Position numbers and translations under genes: made by a program. Below are positions 1 to 13,068 of a stretch of 64,000 nt of DNA, piece by piece. Location: positions 52,425,134-52,489,133 of the forward strand of contig JAAONU010000001.1 in assembly GCA_012932295.1 (NCBI GenBank), written 5' to 3'. Origin of the DNA: Cyclina sinensis (taxonomy: Eukaryota > Mollusca > Bivalvia > Venerida > Veneridae). How positions within the stretch are numbered: the first letter of the stretch is position 1; every line of letters begins with the position of its first letter. The notes below the pieces were generated by a model. It had not been told where the DNA came from. It saw nothing but the letters and a program-made list of their open reading frames with translations, and did not search any database.

Positions 1-3000
1 TATCTTGTATTGTATTCAAATGTTGTTCTAGCTAAAACGTTTTAAATACTAAATAAGTCTTGAGTATTTTCTAATTGTTGATATTGCTATTGCTATATAA
101 AAATATGTTAGGACTTTGTGATACCACTTTGTAATATTTTTGTAAAGAAAGAAAAAATAACAGAGACCTTCGTCTGTTATAAAACATTCATAAGAGTCTA
201 GTTCAATCTAAATAGTTATAGGGACACTTGATATCAATACAAACTTCGAACGTGTTGAATTTTTAACTTCCGTGACAAAAATTCATTTAAGCAGTGATAC
301 AGATTACTGGTATTAGATTAAAAACTCAACCAGGATTCTTGGCGTCATTATAGAAACACGTTTTTGAAATTCGTTTTTGTTCAAAAGATATGGTGCGTAT
401 GATAAAATTGTCTAAATAAGATTGGACTTTGAAGTAATACAAGCGTTTCCTTCATTCCTATTGATACAAAATCGTGTTGCAGGACGTTTCTAAACATGAT
501 GGCTTCGCTTAACCAAATCGAATAAAATATTAATTTGTAAAGTAAAATAAAAAATAAACAAAAAAGATACAAATGCTTACTATACTCATAAAAGAGACAT
601 TTTGAGTGTACCTAAGAATACTTCATCAGTGATGAAATAACTTTGATGGTTAACGTTTGAAATCTACTTTTGTTGACAAATCTTATTACAATAAGGATGC
701 TAAGGCAAAATACAGAATAATTTCAAAGCATATGAATACTTCAAACGACTCGTAAATATATAAGTTATGATAATCATTATAAAAGGCAATGCTTTCTACG
801 TTCATCACAATTCATAAACAGTCCTGCTATTTAATTGAACTTTAATTTCCCATTCCTATATTCTGATTATTATAGCATGTTTTGCATGCAATTATTAGTA
901 CAATTGCATGAACATTGTTCTTTAGCATTTGGTTGTTCTCCGGTAAATTGACTCTCAACTGTTTGATGTTCATGTTAATGATGCGTATGTCTGTTAAATG
1001 TTATTCAATTAATAGACGGCTGGGTTTAAATTGCAAATACAAAGATATAACAGATAGCAAAGGTTGTTTGTCTGCTTGAGAACAATCGTAGTTATCCCAG
1101 ACGTAAGCTAATAGAGCTCATGACAACACGTTGTACCTGTTGTGATGGTAAATGTATGAAAAAAAATCTTTGCAATGAGATATTCAAGTTCAGTGCTGTA
1201 GCTATAATTAAAAACAATTGGAGGAAGTAACTGAAACTGAATCCATTTATAATAAGAACTTGAAAATAGGAGGTGTAAGAAAAAACCCTGTAAAACGCGA
1301 CTCAGTCAAAACTTATCGTTTACATACAAGACTCGTTTCGAAATAGAAAAAAAAGTAAATACAATAAAAAAATGAGACAACGAAACATAAGACTGATGAA
1401 TGTCAGTGTTCATTGATGACAGGTATTACAGAGGTAATTCCTATAAACAGTGATAATAAAAGTACCGAGAACATTTAGAACTAACCAATTATGACAACTG
1501 ACAATATAAAGAAAACTCAAATTCTGAAGTGTGTTTTATTCACAACCGGTATGATTTTTTTTAAAATTCTGCAATGACGAACTGATATTTAATTTCATGG
1601 ATTTTTTTGTAATAAAGATGTTAGCGTACACAATGGCATTCTGACATTTTATCTGGTTTTTAATTCCTTTTAAATTGTATAAAATGTTTTAATTTGAATT
1701 GTAGGCAAGATAAAGAGGTCCGCTAACTTAATTTTGCTATGGAACTAAATATGATCGATTTATTTGTTCATTGTTATTGAAAAGTCTGAAGTTTATGATG
1801 ACTTCATCAATCAGTGTCAAATACTTCACCCCCACCCCAACAACAACAACAATATAAAAAAGAACGGAAAAAGAGAAACAATCTTCAGATTACACTGTTT
1901 GAAAATCTCAAAGTTCGCCACTTATTTCGCTTCTTTTAACAATTGTTAGGAAAACATTACTTTTACGATCAATTAATGACCATAGTTAACGGTGTTGCTC
2001 GTACTTTGATCTTTTGGTTACGCTGATCTTCCAGGGGAATAGTCGTTTTCTTAGGTTTAGGTAGCAGAACTAATTAGCAGTTTTAGATCTTAGATGCTTC
2101 ACCTGTTTCAGCAATAAGCATTTCTTATTTCTGTCGCATAAACATACGAGCACAGCAATTACTATTCCTGAAACAGTCAGGTCAAGTCATGTTGTTTTTC
2201 TTGTTAAATGACAGCAGTTTTTTTTTAAATCGTATCAAAATGAGTTTTATTTAAAGTACACATTAAATTCATCTTTTGACATTATTTGTGTCAAGAATAT
2301 GTTTTTCCCGTTCCAGTAAAACACCTATCTTTAGACTGGACTTAAGCTAAGTTCGTACACACTGAAAATACACTTACCAATCAAATTGAGCATCCAATCC
2401 CGGAAATGAAAAAAAATAGAGTTGATCGCTTTATCAGTAAGACTTCATACCTGATTAGAGCTAGTTACAATTTTCCACCATATTGCGTCCGAGTAAATAT
2501 GAATAGAATTTGTTGATCATTTATTATATACAACACGCCGAAATTATGTTTCGTTTGAGCGAACTTTAAGAGAACATAATGTAATTCTGCTTTTAGAAGT
2601 TAAGTCAATGACATGTTCTCTGACTGTAACTATTTCTCGAATGTTTTATTTTCGACATGCGTGTGTTAAGAGTGGAATGAAGACAGAGACATGTGCGAAA
2701 TTACTGTTTTCCCAGCAGCGAGAACCTTCATGCCAGCTACTATGAGCTTTATCAGTAATCAGTGTATTTTCGACCTATGTCTGTAAGCCAAGAAAGTGAC
2801 ATACTGTAACATGTTTAGTATACTGACTTAAGAAATACAGGAAATAGTTGAGGATCGTACATTAAAATTTGATAATTATTTTATTCTCCTGTCCACTTTT
2901 TTAAAGTACATTTACTTGAGATACGATGATTAACTAACTTATTCTAAAGCTTGCTGAACTAAATGAAATACGTACAGCTATTTCATACCGAGAGATGTGG

Positions 3001-4128
3001 AAACTATAAAGTTCCTTTAAATGTAGAAGTCGAACTTGTTCCTGATACTTTCTGGTGGAATGTACCCTGGAAGAAATAGGAAGGAAACATGTGTTGAGAA
3101 ACAATATCCAGTATTTGTAATTTAAACCAATGTTTTCGGTGTTAGGTCTAAATGTGTTTGCATGTTTTCCAATTCAGAACGATGTCCATTGTGTGACTAG
3201 GTCTTTGGCAGCAATCATGCTTTTTGAGTTACTTTAGTATTTTCTACAGGCAATATCATTATTTCATATAATTCTCTGAACGGGTCTTTCCTTAAAACAT
3301 CTACCATAAGAAATTACGATAAATTAATTATTTGAGGAGAATATAATGGAAAGGAAGTATACTTGTTAGCATTTTCAAACACATATAGCATGCATACCCA
3401 GTTTTTATCCTTATCTTTAAGGATAATAACAAAATTAAAACAAGAAGTATCTTTAAAAAAAAGATACGCGGGTGCGGTACAAAGACACGTGAAGTTGGAA
3501 AAGTAGGTCTATACACTAACAATTTGAGACAAGTACTACAGCACCAGTTAAGTTACATGTATAGAAAAGCGTAAGTGCCATTTCCTAGAGTCCTTTCATT
3601 TTCGCGACAATTGACCAATAAGATGTCGTTGTTTTATGTCCACCGATGAAATTTGAGCAGGATCGTACTTTCACTTTACCGGAAGTCAAGGTGAAATCAG
3701 CCGAACAATATATGATTAGTCTCGGAAGAATATTAACGCAAACAAACGTTCAACTTTGTAACGACCATCAACATATAGGTTGGTTAGCTGATGTCACTAC
3801 TGAATAGTTAACAAAGACAGAAAGACAATGAAGACAATGGAACCCTACAACGAATACCAGTACACATCAACATATTGATGCATTCTGTAACAATAATGCA
3901 ATAGAAAAAACCAAACACAATTTCCAAATTTCCCTATTTTAACAAATTACCTTTTTAATTTGCAAACAACCTATTGTTATACTTAACCAGTATTTCATCA
4001 TTTTCTCATAAAAATCCTATAGACTTTAACTAGCTCAGTATCTATTATATTTCTTGACAGAGAAATGCTAGAACTACTTTCTTTATTTTCAGAAAAAATA
4101 GTGCTCATATTGATAAGCTGTGTTGAAT
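1..4128. other. AT-rich non-coding DNA, no feature recognised
   Basis: Only very short open frames with no recognisable protein content occur here, and stops are frequent in all frames. There is a short CAA-rich run near 1840-1855. I see no tRNA-like, rRNA-like or transposon-terminal sequence. It is probably intergenic or intronic DNA. Confidence 0.5.
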
Positions 4129-4300
4129 TTGGCAGTCACAGAGGTCCATAAAAATTAATAAAAGAAATATTTTCTTAAATGCATGTTTCATATTTATAAG
4201 CCTTTCTGCAGGCGATCATTAAATAATCGCCAGTAGAACTTGCCAGTCGCAAAGGCCTATGAAAATAAATTGAAGAAATAGTTTGTTAAGTGCACGTTTC
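4129..4300 (+). repeat. Local tandem duplication, period 111 bp
   Basis: A stretch of about 60-65 bp starting at 4129 (TTGGCAGTC...) is repeated in diverged form starting at 4240 (TTGCCAGTC...), a spacing of 111 bp. Both copies end in a CTGCAGG motif (about 4206 and 4300). The second copy runs straight into the dispersed repeat at 4300-4413, so the two may belong to one larger old element. Confidence 0.5.
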
Positions 4301-4413
4301 TGCAGGATATGCGCACGTGGTTTGCATTTTGAAAAAATCGTAAACACTGCATGCTGTCCTGCCAGGAATATGCCTGAACAGAGATTTTCATTCCATCTGC
4401 CGAGATGCATTAG
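4300..4413 (+). repeat. Dispersed repeat family R1, copy 1
   Basis: This is one of three diverged copies in the window (the others start at 12904 and 19228). Shared landmarks in the same order are CTGCnG, a TATGCGCACGTG-like block, CATGC, GCCAGGAAT, an AACAGA-like block, TTTTCATTCC and GATGC. The identity of the family is unknown. An old SINE or MITE is likely. Confidence 0.5.
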
Positions 4414-7400
4414 CTTAAGACAAACTCATTTTCTGCGTTTCTGCAATTTGGTTCAGGTAAACGTCTAATAAAATGCCTCCACATATTGAGCAATGAAATT
4501 ATTTTGGCAATATTAAAAATAAAATCAGATTTATATGAAGCCAAGCGTCAAAAAGCTATATAAATGTTAGTTAAGGACAGGTAAGGGTTTTACCAAGGCT
4601 GAGTCAGTCAAGAAAAGCAATATATTTATACTGCATAAACCTGTCAGCGATATGACATTTAAGGATTAAGATCTGTTCACATCGTAAGAAGTACCATAAA
4701 AGTGGTACCGGTATCAGAAGACCAGTCATGTACAATAAGCAGAACTGATTTTTTATCACAAGTTCTTGCCACTCACGTCGCAAACCAATACTCGCGGCAA
4801 AGGACACATGCTTTAAAATATTATCTTATCTTGCGTAGAAATTTGTTCATTTTAGTATATATACTATACATTCTTTACAACTGTAACATCTTCCTATATT
4901 TATTTGTCTCGCTTTAAAGTGTAATGTATTTTTCACATGTTTGCGTATTATAATCTGATTACCAAGAAACACTTTAATACATTTAGCTTGGCATGTTTTT
5001 CTGTATTTCTCTAACTGAAATTATGCTCTTTTTAATAAGAAACTCACTTTTACATCATTAACTCACTAAGTGTACCAGATAGATGGTAATTATATGAAAT
5101 CGCAAGCAGGAACACCTTTGCATTTTTTAGTTTGGCATTCTGAGTCACGTGGATACCTTTATACCTATTCAATATCTTATCTTTATATTTAATTATTACT
5201 TGCAAATGTTGAGGTTGTGGTCTTATTTTAATACAATCCAAGACATTTGATTAACCAGCATTAGTAAGTAATCCAGTGATAATAATAACCCATCGCCTAG
5301 AGCTAGTTAAATTCTTTTAAGGCTAAGGATTTGGTTCCAACCCATTACTTATAAACGCGGTCATGTTGTGTTTCGATAAAAACATATTTGAATATCATCG
5401 AATAACTTATAATGAGTCCTGCTTAATTCAGCAGATACCTAATTTTGCAAGAAGTTCTACACATTGAATTTATTCGATTGTTGTATTCATGTAACAACTA
5501 TGTAGTACGCATGCAGTACAGTTTTATTAACAAGAAACAAATATAAATGAAAAGTCGATACATGTTCAAGCGGACAAGAATGATAATCATGTTATAACAA
5601 TCTCTGATATGTTCTCACGTTTCGATACCATATGTTTGACCAATATTTAGCAGCAGAGGAACAGATACCGCATCTGTTACACAACTGGATTAAACAAACA
5701 AAACAAAACAAATCATTGTTTAGTTGCTCAATACTAGGAGTATTAAAATATTAGCAACTTTTCATTTAATTCGGAAAACATATGTTTCCAGTATCACAGT
5801 AATCAGTCGTGTTTCATAGGGAAACAGCTATTATTTGTAAAATCAATAAAACTTATCGATTAGATTTTTTTCGAATTTGTAACAACCTTTTGTTGAAAGT
5901 CTTCCCAATCGTTATTTGTAACAAGAACACCACGATGAAATGCAAGCTATAAAAATAGGCATACGTGTCTAAATACTACAGCAGATAATAATTCTTTGAA
6001 CAACAACAAAACACTGAATAACACTGAGTCTGACTTCGTGTTCGACATCTTCTGGCCAACCTTATTACTCAGGGGCAAAAGATGAAATGTGTAATAACTC
6101 TTGTTTGCAGTCTAGTAGCAGTAACTTCTAATTGAGCTACTGGAAAATGGTTTAATTTATAAACGTGTTCTCATCTCTGAACGGTATCTTTAAAATATAT
6201 TAGTATCTTGACACCCAGTATAGGCGCTCGCTTTTATGTGCCTGACAGTAAACGTAGGTGCTGGCTTTTTGTGCAAGAAAAATATTTATAAAATATCTTC
6301 TTTTATAACATATGACATACAATATCAGTGCTTCCAAATACCTAACTTAATATGGCTCCTGAAATTATCTTGAACACAAGATTAGTATTATTTTATCATA
6401 AGTTTGCAAGGTGCTGTGTGAAATCGTCATATCAACTGTATTGGGAAATACTGAACTTGTTTTAGAAGCTCACTGACTTGTAAATAGGGAGTTGCATACA
6501 GATAATAAAGCGAAATCTTTCTGAAATATACGTGTTGCACAACACTTGAATCACAGTGGATATCTTGCATTTTCTTTGATAGCAATAGCAACTAACATAA
6601 ATATTTATTACAATTTCAACTGAAGGGGCAGGAGATGCTCAGAAGAAACGCGAATTCTGATCAACAATTCGAGTCCAAAGCTGCTTTTAGAATTGATAAT
6701 TTATCAACACACAAAAAGACTCATGTTTTCTTTCCTACACTATAAAAAGAGCAAAGAACATACTAGCAACTGTAACACAGATATATACCTGCATACTTAT
6801 GGACCACAACAATTCTAGAGATGTAACAACAGCGTTGAGTATAAGTAATGACGCTCAACAATATTCACATTCTATATATTTCTTTAAATCCTGCCAGGTG
6901 TTTAACGAATAAATTATTCTCATAAGTTATGAGAACAAGAGCCAAACGGTGTAAGTCTATGATACTGAGTTATCAACATCTTACTTTAGTTGTATTTGGT
7001 AAAATTTAAAATAGGTCAATAAGACTCATTAAAATCACTGTTAACACGAATTTCTTAGACAAATGCTGCATTTTGGTCAGAAGGGTGGGAAACTAACTTG
7101 TTTTACAAAAGACAATGACTTAATATCATTTTCATTCTTTTTTCATAATCTTTTCATTATTTTTGTTTTCTTAGTTCTTATTTTTTTCAGAAGATCAGTC
7201 AGTTGTTCAATCAAAGCACAAAAATCTGTAAATAAATGTTACGCCGCTAATAATTTAAAGATCAAATTTGTAAGTCACGTGAGATCAAAATCATTTAAAG
7301 AACTTCCATAATTCTGCCGGGCATGTACACGTTGTATTCTAATCATCGTTAACAGTTGCTATCCCGACAAATATTTGTTTGAACTGATGCAAGAGTCATT

Positions 7401-8337
7401 GCCTTGACCTTTACTTGCTCATTGTACTACTGTGCAGTTCTTTGTGGAGTAAACAGAAAAAAGACGGTCATTTTATAACAGGTGTCATTACTTAAACAAG
7501 ATAGGTTGATGGAATTCGTTACCAGTTTATTTTACTGTAAAGAAGTATAGACATGTAAATTATGCAACAATATCTTTTTAGATTTTAGTGCTCAGTCATT
7601 CTCAGTCAATATGAGGCTATTGAAACACCTTAATTTTTTTCCTTTTTTGACATTAAGCTCTCAAATTAAGTCAAAGGTAACCAAGAGAAGGATACGATTT
7701 TCATTTACAAACCTGAGCTTATAACCCGAACGTTCGCATGTGTTTACATATTATACTAAACGTCTGTAAAATCTATCCACATATTGAACTGTTACTTGCT
7801 GATTTCCTTGTTATAGACATAGCGATATCCCACAGATAAAAATAAAACCATTTGATTTACCAGTACGAGCAACTAATTCCAGGGTAATAACTCATCATTA
7901 AAATAAAGCTGGTTAACTCCCTGTTCTGATTTTAAATTTTATGATCCGTGATTAGGTAACACCATGCTGTGCTCCGACAAAACATGAAAAAATAGATATT
8001 AAATAGGTAGACTTAAATGAAAAACAAGAATTTTGTTAACATAGACTGTGATACATTAAGATTTCCGATGTCTTTAATTTACTGTTTAACTTGTTTTCTT
8101 TTGTGGTTTTATGTTGTCATCTCGAAATCTAAACTCAAATTCATTTGCATCATTAAAATACGTAACATCTGTGTTCCAAATATGTTAACGTTAATGCAAC
8201 AATCTCTTAACTGTCATGTAGCTGCACTTTGACTCTTGTATAGTTGTTGACCAGTGAAACTGTTGTAGACAAACGATTTTTCTTGTTTTGTTTCAAACAT
8301 AGGTAATTATACTGCTACCTGGCTAACACAAAGGCGT
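4414..8337. other. AT-rich non-coding DNA, no feature recognised
   Basis: I see no sustained open frame, splice-flanked coding block, RNA gene or transposon end. The longest frame (7063-7311, plus) is low-complexity, phenylalanine-rich and looks like chance. The minisatellite begins immediately to the right. Confidence 0.5.
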
Positions 8338-11300
8338 ATGGAGACTTGTGATTCAATATACAGGAAGAACACTAGACTATAAAATGTGCCTCTATATGTG
8401 ATTTAATATACAGGAAGACCAATAGACCATAAAATATGCCTCTATAAGACATTCAATCTACAGGAAGACATTCAATATACAGGAAGAACACTCTATAAGA
8501 CATTCAATCTACAGGAAGAACACGAGGCTATAAAATGTGCCTCTATAAGTCATTCAATCCATAGGAAGAACACGAGACTATAAAATATGCCTCTATAAGT
8601 CATTCAATATACAGGAAGAACACTAGACCATACATTGTTCCTCTATAAGTCATTCAATATACAGGAAGAACCCTAGACAATAAAATGTGCCTCTATAAGT
8701 CATTCAATATACAGGAAGAATACTAGACCATACAATGTGCCTCTATAAGTCATTCAATATACAGAAAGAACACTAGACCATAAAATGTTCCTCTATAAGT
8801 CATTCAATATACAGGAAGAACACTAGACTATAAAAAGTGCCTCTATAAGTCATTCAATATAATGAAAGAAAGAACACTAGACTATAAAATGTGCCTCTAT
8901 AAGTCATTCAATATACAGGAAGAACACGGGACTATAAAATATGCCTCTAAAAGTCATTCAATATACAGGAACAACACGGGACTATAAAATATGCAAGCCA
9001 TTCAATATACAAGAAGAACACTAGACTATCAGGCGCGTAGCCAGCCTATAAAGAATGTGGATTCAAAATAATCTAGGGGGGTTCAGGGGGCATGCCCCCC
9101 TGAAAATTTTGAAATAAATGGTGCAATTTGGTGCGTTTTGGGGCCTCCGGAGAGCTTTCTTGACCAACGAAAATCCATTTATTTTAGCATAAAAATGGAG
9201 ATGAATAGCTTTACTTTCGTTTATTTCAAAAATTTTTTTTTGTCAAAATAATGTGGATTCAGCTGCGTACTCGCGTATAGGCAGCTACGCGCCTGACTAT
9301 AAAATATGCCTCTAAAAGTCATTCAATATACAGGAACAAGACGGGATTATGAAATATGCAAGCCATTAAATATACAGAAAGAACACTAGACTAAAAAATG
9401 TGCCTCTATAAGTCATTCAATAAACAGGAAGAACACGGAACTATAAAATGTGCCTCTATAAGCTATTCAATATACAGGAAGAACACGGGACTATAAAATG
9501 TGCCTCTATAAATCATTCAATATACAGAAAGAACCCTAGACAATAAAATGTGCCTCTATAAGTCATTCAATATACAGGAAGAACATTAGACCATACCATG
9601 GGCCTCTATAAGTCATTCAATATACAGAAAGAACACTAGACCATAAAATGTTCCTCTATAAGTCATTCAATATACAGGAATAACCCTAGGCAATAAAGTG
9701 TGCCTCTATAAGTCATTCAATATACAGGAAGAACACTAGACCATACAATGTGCCTCTATAAGTCATTCAATAAACAGGAAGAACACGGGACTATAAAATG
9801 TGCCTCTATAAGCTATTCAATATACAGGAAGAACACGGGACTATAAAATGTGCCTCTATAAATCATTCAATATACAGAAAGAACCCTAGACAATAAAATG
9901 TGCCTCTATAAGTCATTCAATATACAGGAAGAACATTAGACCATACCATGGGCCTCTATAAGTCATTCAATATACAGAAAGAACACTAGACCATAAAATG
10001 TTCCTCTATAAGTCATTCAATATACAGGAATAACCCTAGGCAATAAAGTGTGCCTCTATAAGTCATTCAATATACAGGAAGAACACTAGACCATACAATG
10101 TGCCTCTATAAGTCATTCAATATATAGAAAGAACACTACACCATAAAATGTGCCTCTATAAGTCATTCAATAAACAGGAAGAACACTAGACTATAAAATG
10201 TGCCTCTATAAGTCATTCAATAAACAGGAAGAACACGGGACTATAAAATGTGCCTCTACAAGCCATTTAATATACAGGAAGAACACGGGACTATAAAATA
10301 TGCCTCTACAAGCCATTCAATATTCAGGAACAAAAACGGGACTATAAAATATGCAAGCCATTCAATATACAGGAAGAACATGAGACTACAAAAAGTGCCT
10401 CTTTAAGTCATTCAATATACAGGAAGAACACGGGACTATAAAATATGCCTCTACAAGCCATTCAATATACAGGAAGAACACGGGACTATAAAATGTGCCT
10501 CTATAAGTCATTCAATATACAGGAAGAACACTAGACTATAAAAAGTGCCTCTTAAAGTCATTCAATATACAGGAAGAACACGAGACTATAAAATATGCCT
10601 CTACAAGCCATTCAATATACAGGAAGAACACGGGACTATAAAATATGCCTCTACAAGCCATTCAATATACAGGAAGAACACGGGACTATAAAATATGCCT
10701 CTACAAGCCATTCAATATACCGGAAGAACACTAGACTATAAAAAGTGCTTCTTAAAGTCATTCAATATACAGGAACAACACGGGACTATAAAATATGCCT
10801 CTACAAGCCATTCAATATACAGGAAGAACACTAGACTATAAAATGTGCCTCTATAAGTCATTCAATATACAGGAAGAACACTAGACTATAAAATGTGCCT
10901 CTATAAGTCATTCAATAAACAGGAAGAACACGGGACTATAAAATATGCCTCTACAAGCCATTCAATATACAGGAAGAACACTAGACTATAAAATGTGCCT
11001 CTATAAGTCATTCAATATACAGGAAGAACACTAGACTATAAAATGTGCCTCTATAAGTCATTCAATAAACAGGAAGAACACGGGACTATACAATATTCCT
11101 CTACAAGCCATTCAATATACAGGAAGAACACGGGACTATAAAATATGCCCCTATAAGTCATTCAATATACAGAAAGAACACAGGACTATAAATTTGTCTC
11201 TATAAGTCATTCAATATACAGGAAGAACACGGGACTATAAAAAAATGCCTCTATAAGTCATCAATATATAGGAAGAACACTAGATAATAAAATATGCCTC

Positions 11301-11404
11301 TATAAGTAATTCAATATACCGGAAGATGCCTCTATAAGTCATTCAATTTACAGGAAGAACACGAGACTATAAAATATGCCTCTATAAGTCATTCAATATA
11401 CAGT
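8338..11404. repeat. 50-bp minisatellite array (about 56 units)
   Basis: A 50-bp unit is tandemly repeated for about 3 kb. A typical unit runs GTCATTCAATATACAGG, then AAGAACACTAGACTATAAAA, then TGTGCCTCTATAA. Successive units at 8641 and 8691 are exactly 50 bp apart. Variants alternate CTAGACTAT, CGGGACTAT and CTAGACCAT in the middle, and GTCATT or GCCATT at the start. Left units are more diverged than right ones. There is higher-order structure: a 7-unit (350 bp) block at about 9413-9762 is repeated almost identically at 9763-10112, and a 3-unit (150 bp) block repeats at 10801 and 10951. A MITE splits the array at 9030-9295. No reading frame runs through it. Confidence 0.95.
9030..9295. mobile_element. 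266-bp MITE inserted in the minisatellite
   Basis: The ends are perfect 12-bp inverted repeats, CAGGCGCGTAGC on the left and its complement on the right. The match continues with a 1-2 base gap into GCCTATA, about 19 bp in all. The sequence is flanked by ACTAT on both sides (9025-9029 and 9296-9300), a 5-bp target duplication within the minisatellite unit. A GC-rich near-palindrome around GGGGGCATGCCCCCC lies at about 9082-9104, and GAATGTGGATTCA-like motifs lie just inside both ends. It has no coding capacity. CAGG-type ends recall hAT-like non-autonomous elements, but those normally give 8-bp duplications, so the superfamily stays open. Confidence 0.85.
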
Positions 11405-12297
11405 TAAAATGTATAAAGAGGTGAAATAAGTAAGACAAACTGTCAAGAAACTGCCAATTTTTTCTGGATTGTTTAAAAACAGCAATAAAAATGCCTTAAA
11501 AGGAAAAATCGCTTTATGATATGTAAAGGACTATTCTTGTATGTTCGTAAAAGAAAAAGTTCATATTAATATTACATATGGCCAGAAATGTTGAAACTGA
11601 CTGATCAGTTTTTCAATATGAACAGTTTTGTCACAACAATAAATATTACATACATATATAAAATAACGACGTTCTAAGATTTTAAACAGGTTATGGCACA
11701 GGATGTTACTAGTACTGGGTTTGTAGAAATGAACTTAAACTGATTATGTTCCGACATATTCATAAAATCATTATATAAAGCACATACCTCGTTGAAAAGC
11801 ATCACTTTAGCATCATGATATAACTAACATTTTAAAATAACATGGTTTTCATTTGCAACAGTGTTACAACCAGAAGGGTAAATTCTATCTTCAACTTTTA
11901 AATTCTCATTGTTACCTGTTTTTAAATATATTAGAGCAATGCAGCATATTAATTTACAAAATGCAGACCTATACCTCTGAGAAGTATAAATTTGAAATTT
12001 CTATCCACTGTAAAGTTTGACTGAAAAATAAAGAATGTTATTTATTTATCATTATTTTTATCAGATGTACTATCCATTTTGTTTTTTCTTTCACGCCAGT
12101 CAGCAAGTTGTCAATATATGAGAGTTTTACCAATGTTGTAAACTGAAATACCTTTAGGTACATAATTAGTAATACAGAAATCTATATTATCATCTAGATT
12201 TTGTGTTTGAAATGAAAATACGATTTTTTTCTGAAACAGTCAATGCTTGTCTTACTTTAAGCCTAGATTCCTTTTCTCTTATAAACTCTGTTTACAG
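11405..12297. other. AT-rich non-coding DNA, no feature recognised
   Basis: Nothing is recognisable between the minisatellite and the candidate exon. A pyrimidine-rich tract ending TTTACAG at 12291-12297 is noted with the next entry. Confidence 0.5.
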
Positions 12298-12413
12298 CAG
12301 TGTTACATAGACGAGATGTAATAGTGGAAACAGACTTCCACTGTCGGAGATTTGGGGGCATCAATGCCACGAGCTTTATATATATGGCACTACGTGCTGG
12401 CGAAAATATTCAG
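12298..12413 (+). other. Candidate internal exon (speculative)
   Basis: A block of higher GC than its surroundings is preceded by a pyrimidine-rich tract and TTTACAG (acceptor-like, 12291-12297) and ends CAG/GTATTT (donor-like, 12411-12416). The frame starting at 12300 is open over the whole block for 38 codons. It translates to a non-repetitive peptide with a central FHCRRFGGINATSFIY segment that looks protein-like, but I do not recognise a family. The exon would end in phase 0. Possible downstream acceptors follow T-rich tracts at about 12714 and 13447, but no continuing frame is convincing. It could be chance or an old transposon fragment. Confidence 0.2.
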
Positions 12414-12465
12414 GTATTTCACTTCTCAATGAAACATATTTCATTTCCACAGAAAACAAACAAAT

Positions 12466-12508
12466 ATTCTCTCTCTCTCTCTCTCTCGCTCTCTCTCTCT
12501 TTCTCTGT
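12466..12508 (+). repeat. CT dinucleotide microsatellite
   Basis: A run of (CT)n with two interruptions (CG and TTT) covers about 40 bp. Confidence 0.9.
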
Positions 12509-12903
12509 GATTTATTAAATACAGGTGTTTTTCCTAAGTATATTTTCTTATTATAGAGAAAAATGACACAGTAAATACAAATTCACTTTTATTTCTATTG
12601 CATTACACTTAACAAAGAACAATGAGAAGTAATATCCTGATCTAAAATGTGAAAATCTAAAATGGTTTCGACGTTAGTTTAATATTTTTTTGTCTTTGTT
12701 TTTTTTTTGGTGTCAGAAAGAGATATGTCACAGTATTTGGACAGTCTTATCAAGTGGCTGCTTCTTGGCATAAGTTGGAATCTTTATTTCTATAAAAATA
12801 GCGGTGACCAATACGTGCACACCTTTAAAATAGAAACAATGTATCTAAACGCTTTGTGTGATGAACCTCTTAACAGAAATACACTGCTACAGACCGCTTG
12901 TTT

Positions 12904-13068
12904 CTGCAGGGCATGCGCATGTGGTGTTTATTCATAGACTCAATTACGCCGCTGGAATTTGTCTTAAATAGAGAAATTCATTACGAATGTCATGGTGCAT
13001 CAGTCTGAAAAATCATGCAATTATAAACTTTTTTTTCTGTACTTTAAGCGGAACATTTGCTATTTTGA
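12904..13068 (+). repeat. Dispersed repeat family R1, copy 2
   Basis: It shares CTGCAGGGCATGCGCA, then the ATTACGC, GGAATTTGTCT, AATTCATTACGAATGTC and GGTGCATCA landmarks with copy 3 at 19228 and copy 1 at 4300. Against copy 3 the similarity continues past AAAATCATGCAA into a T-rich stretch. Short open frames crossing it are incidental. Confidence 0.55.

Noticed and set aside
8338..11404. CRISPR-like regular repeats
   Set aside because: The 50-bp units are contiguous with no unique spacers, in a eukaryotic context; it is a minisatellite.
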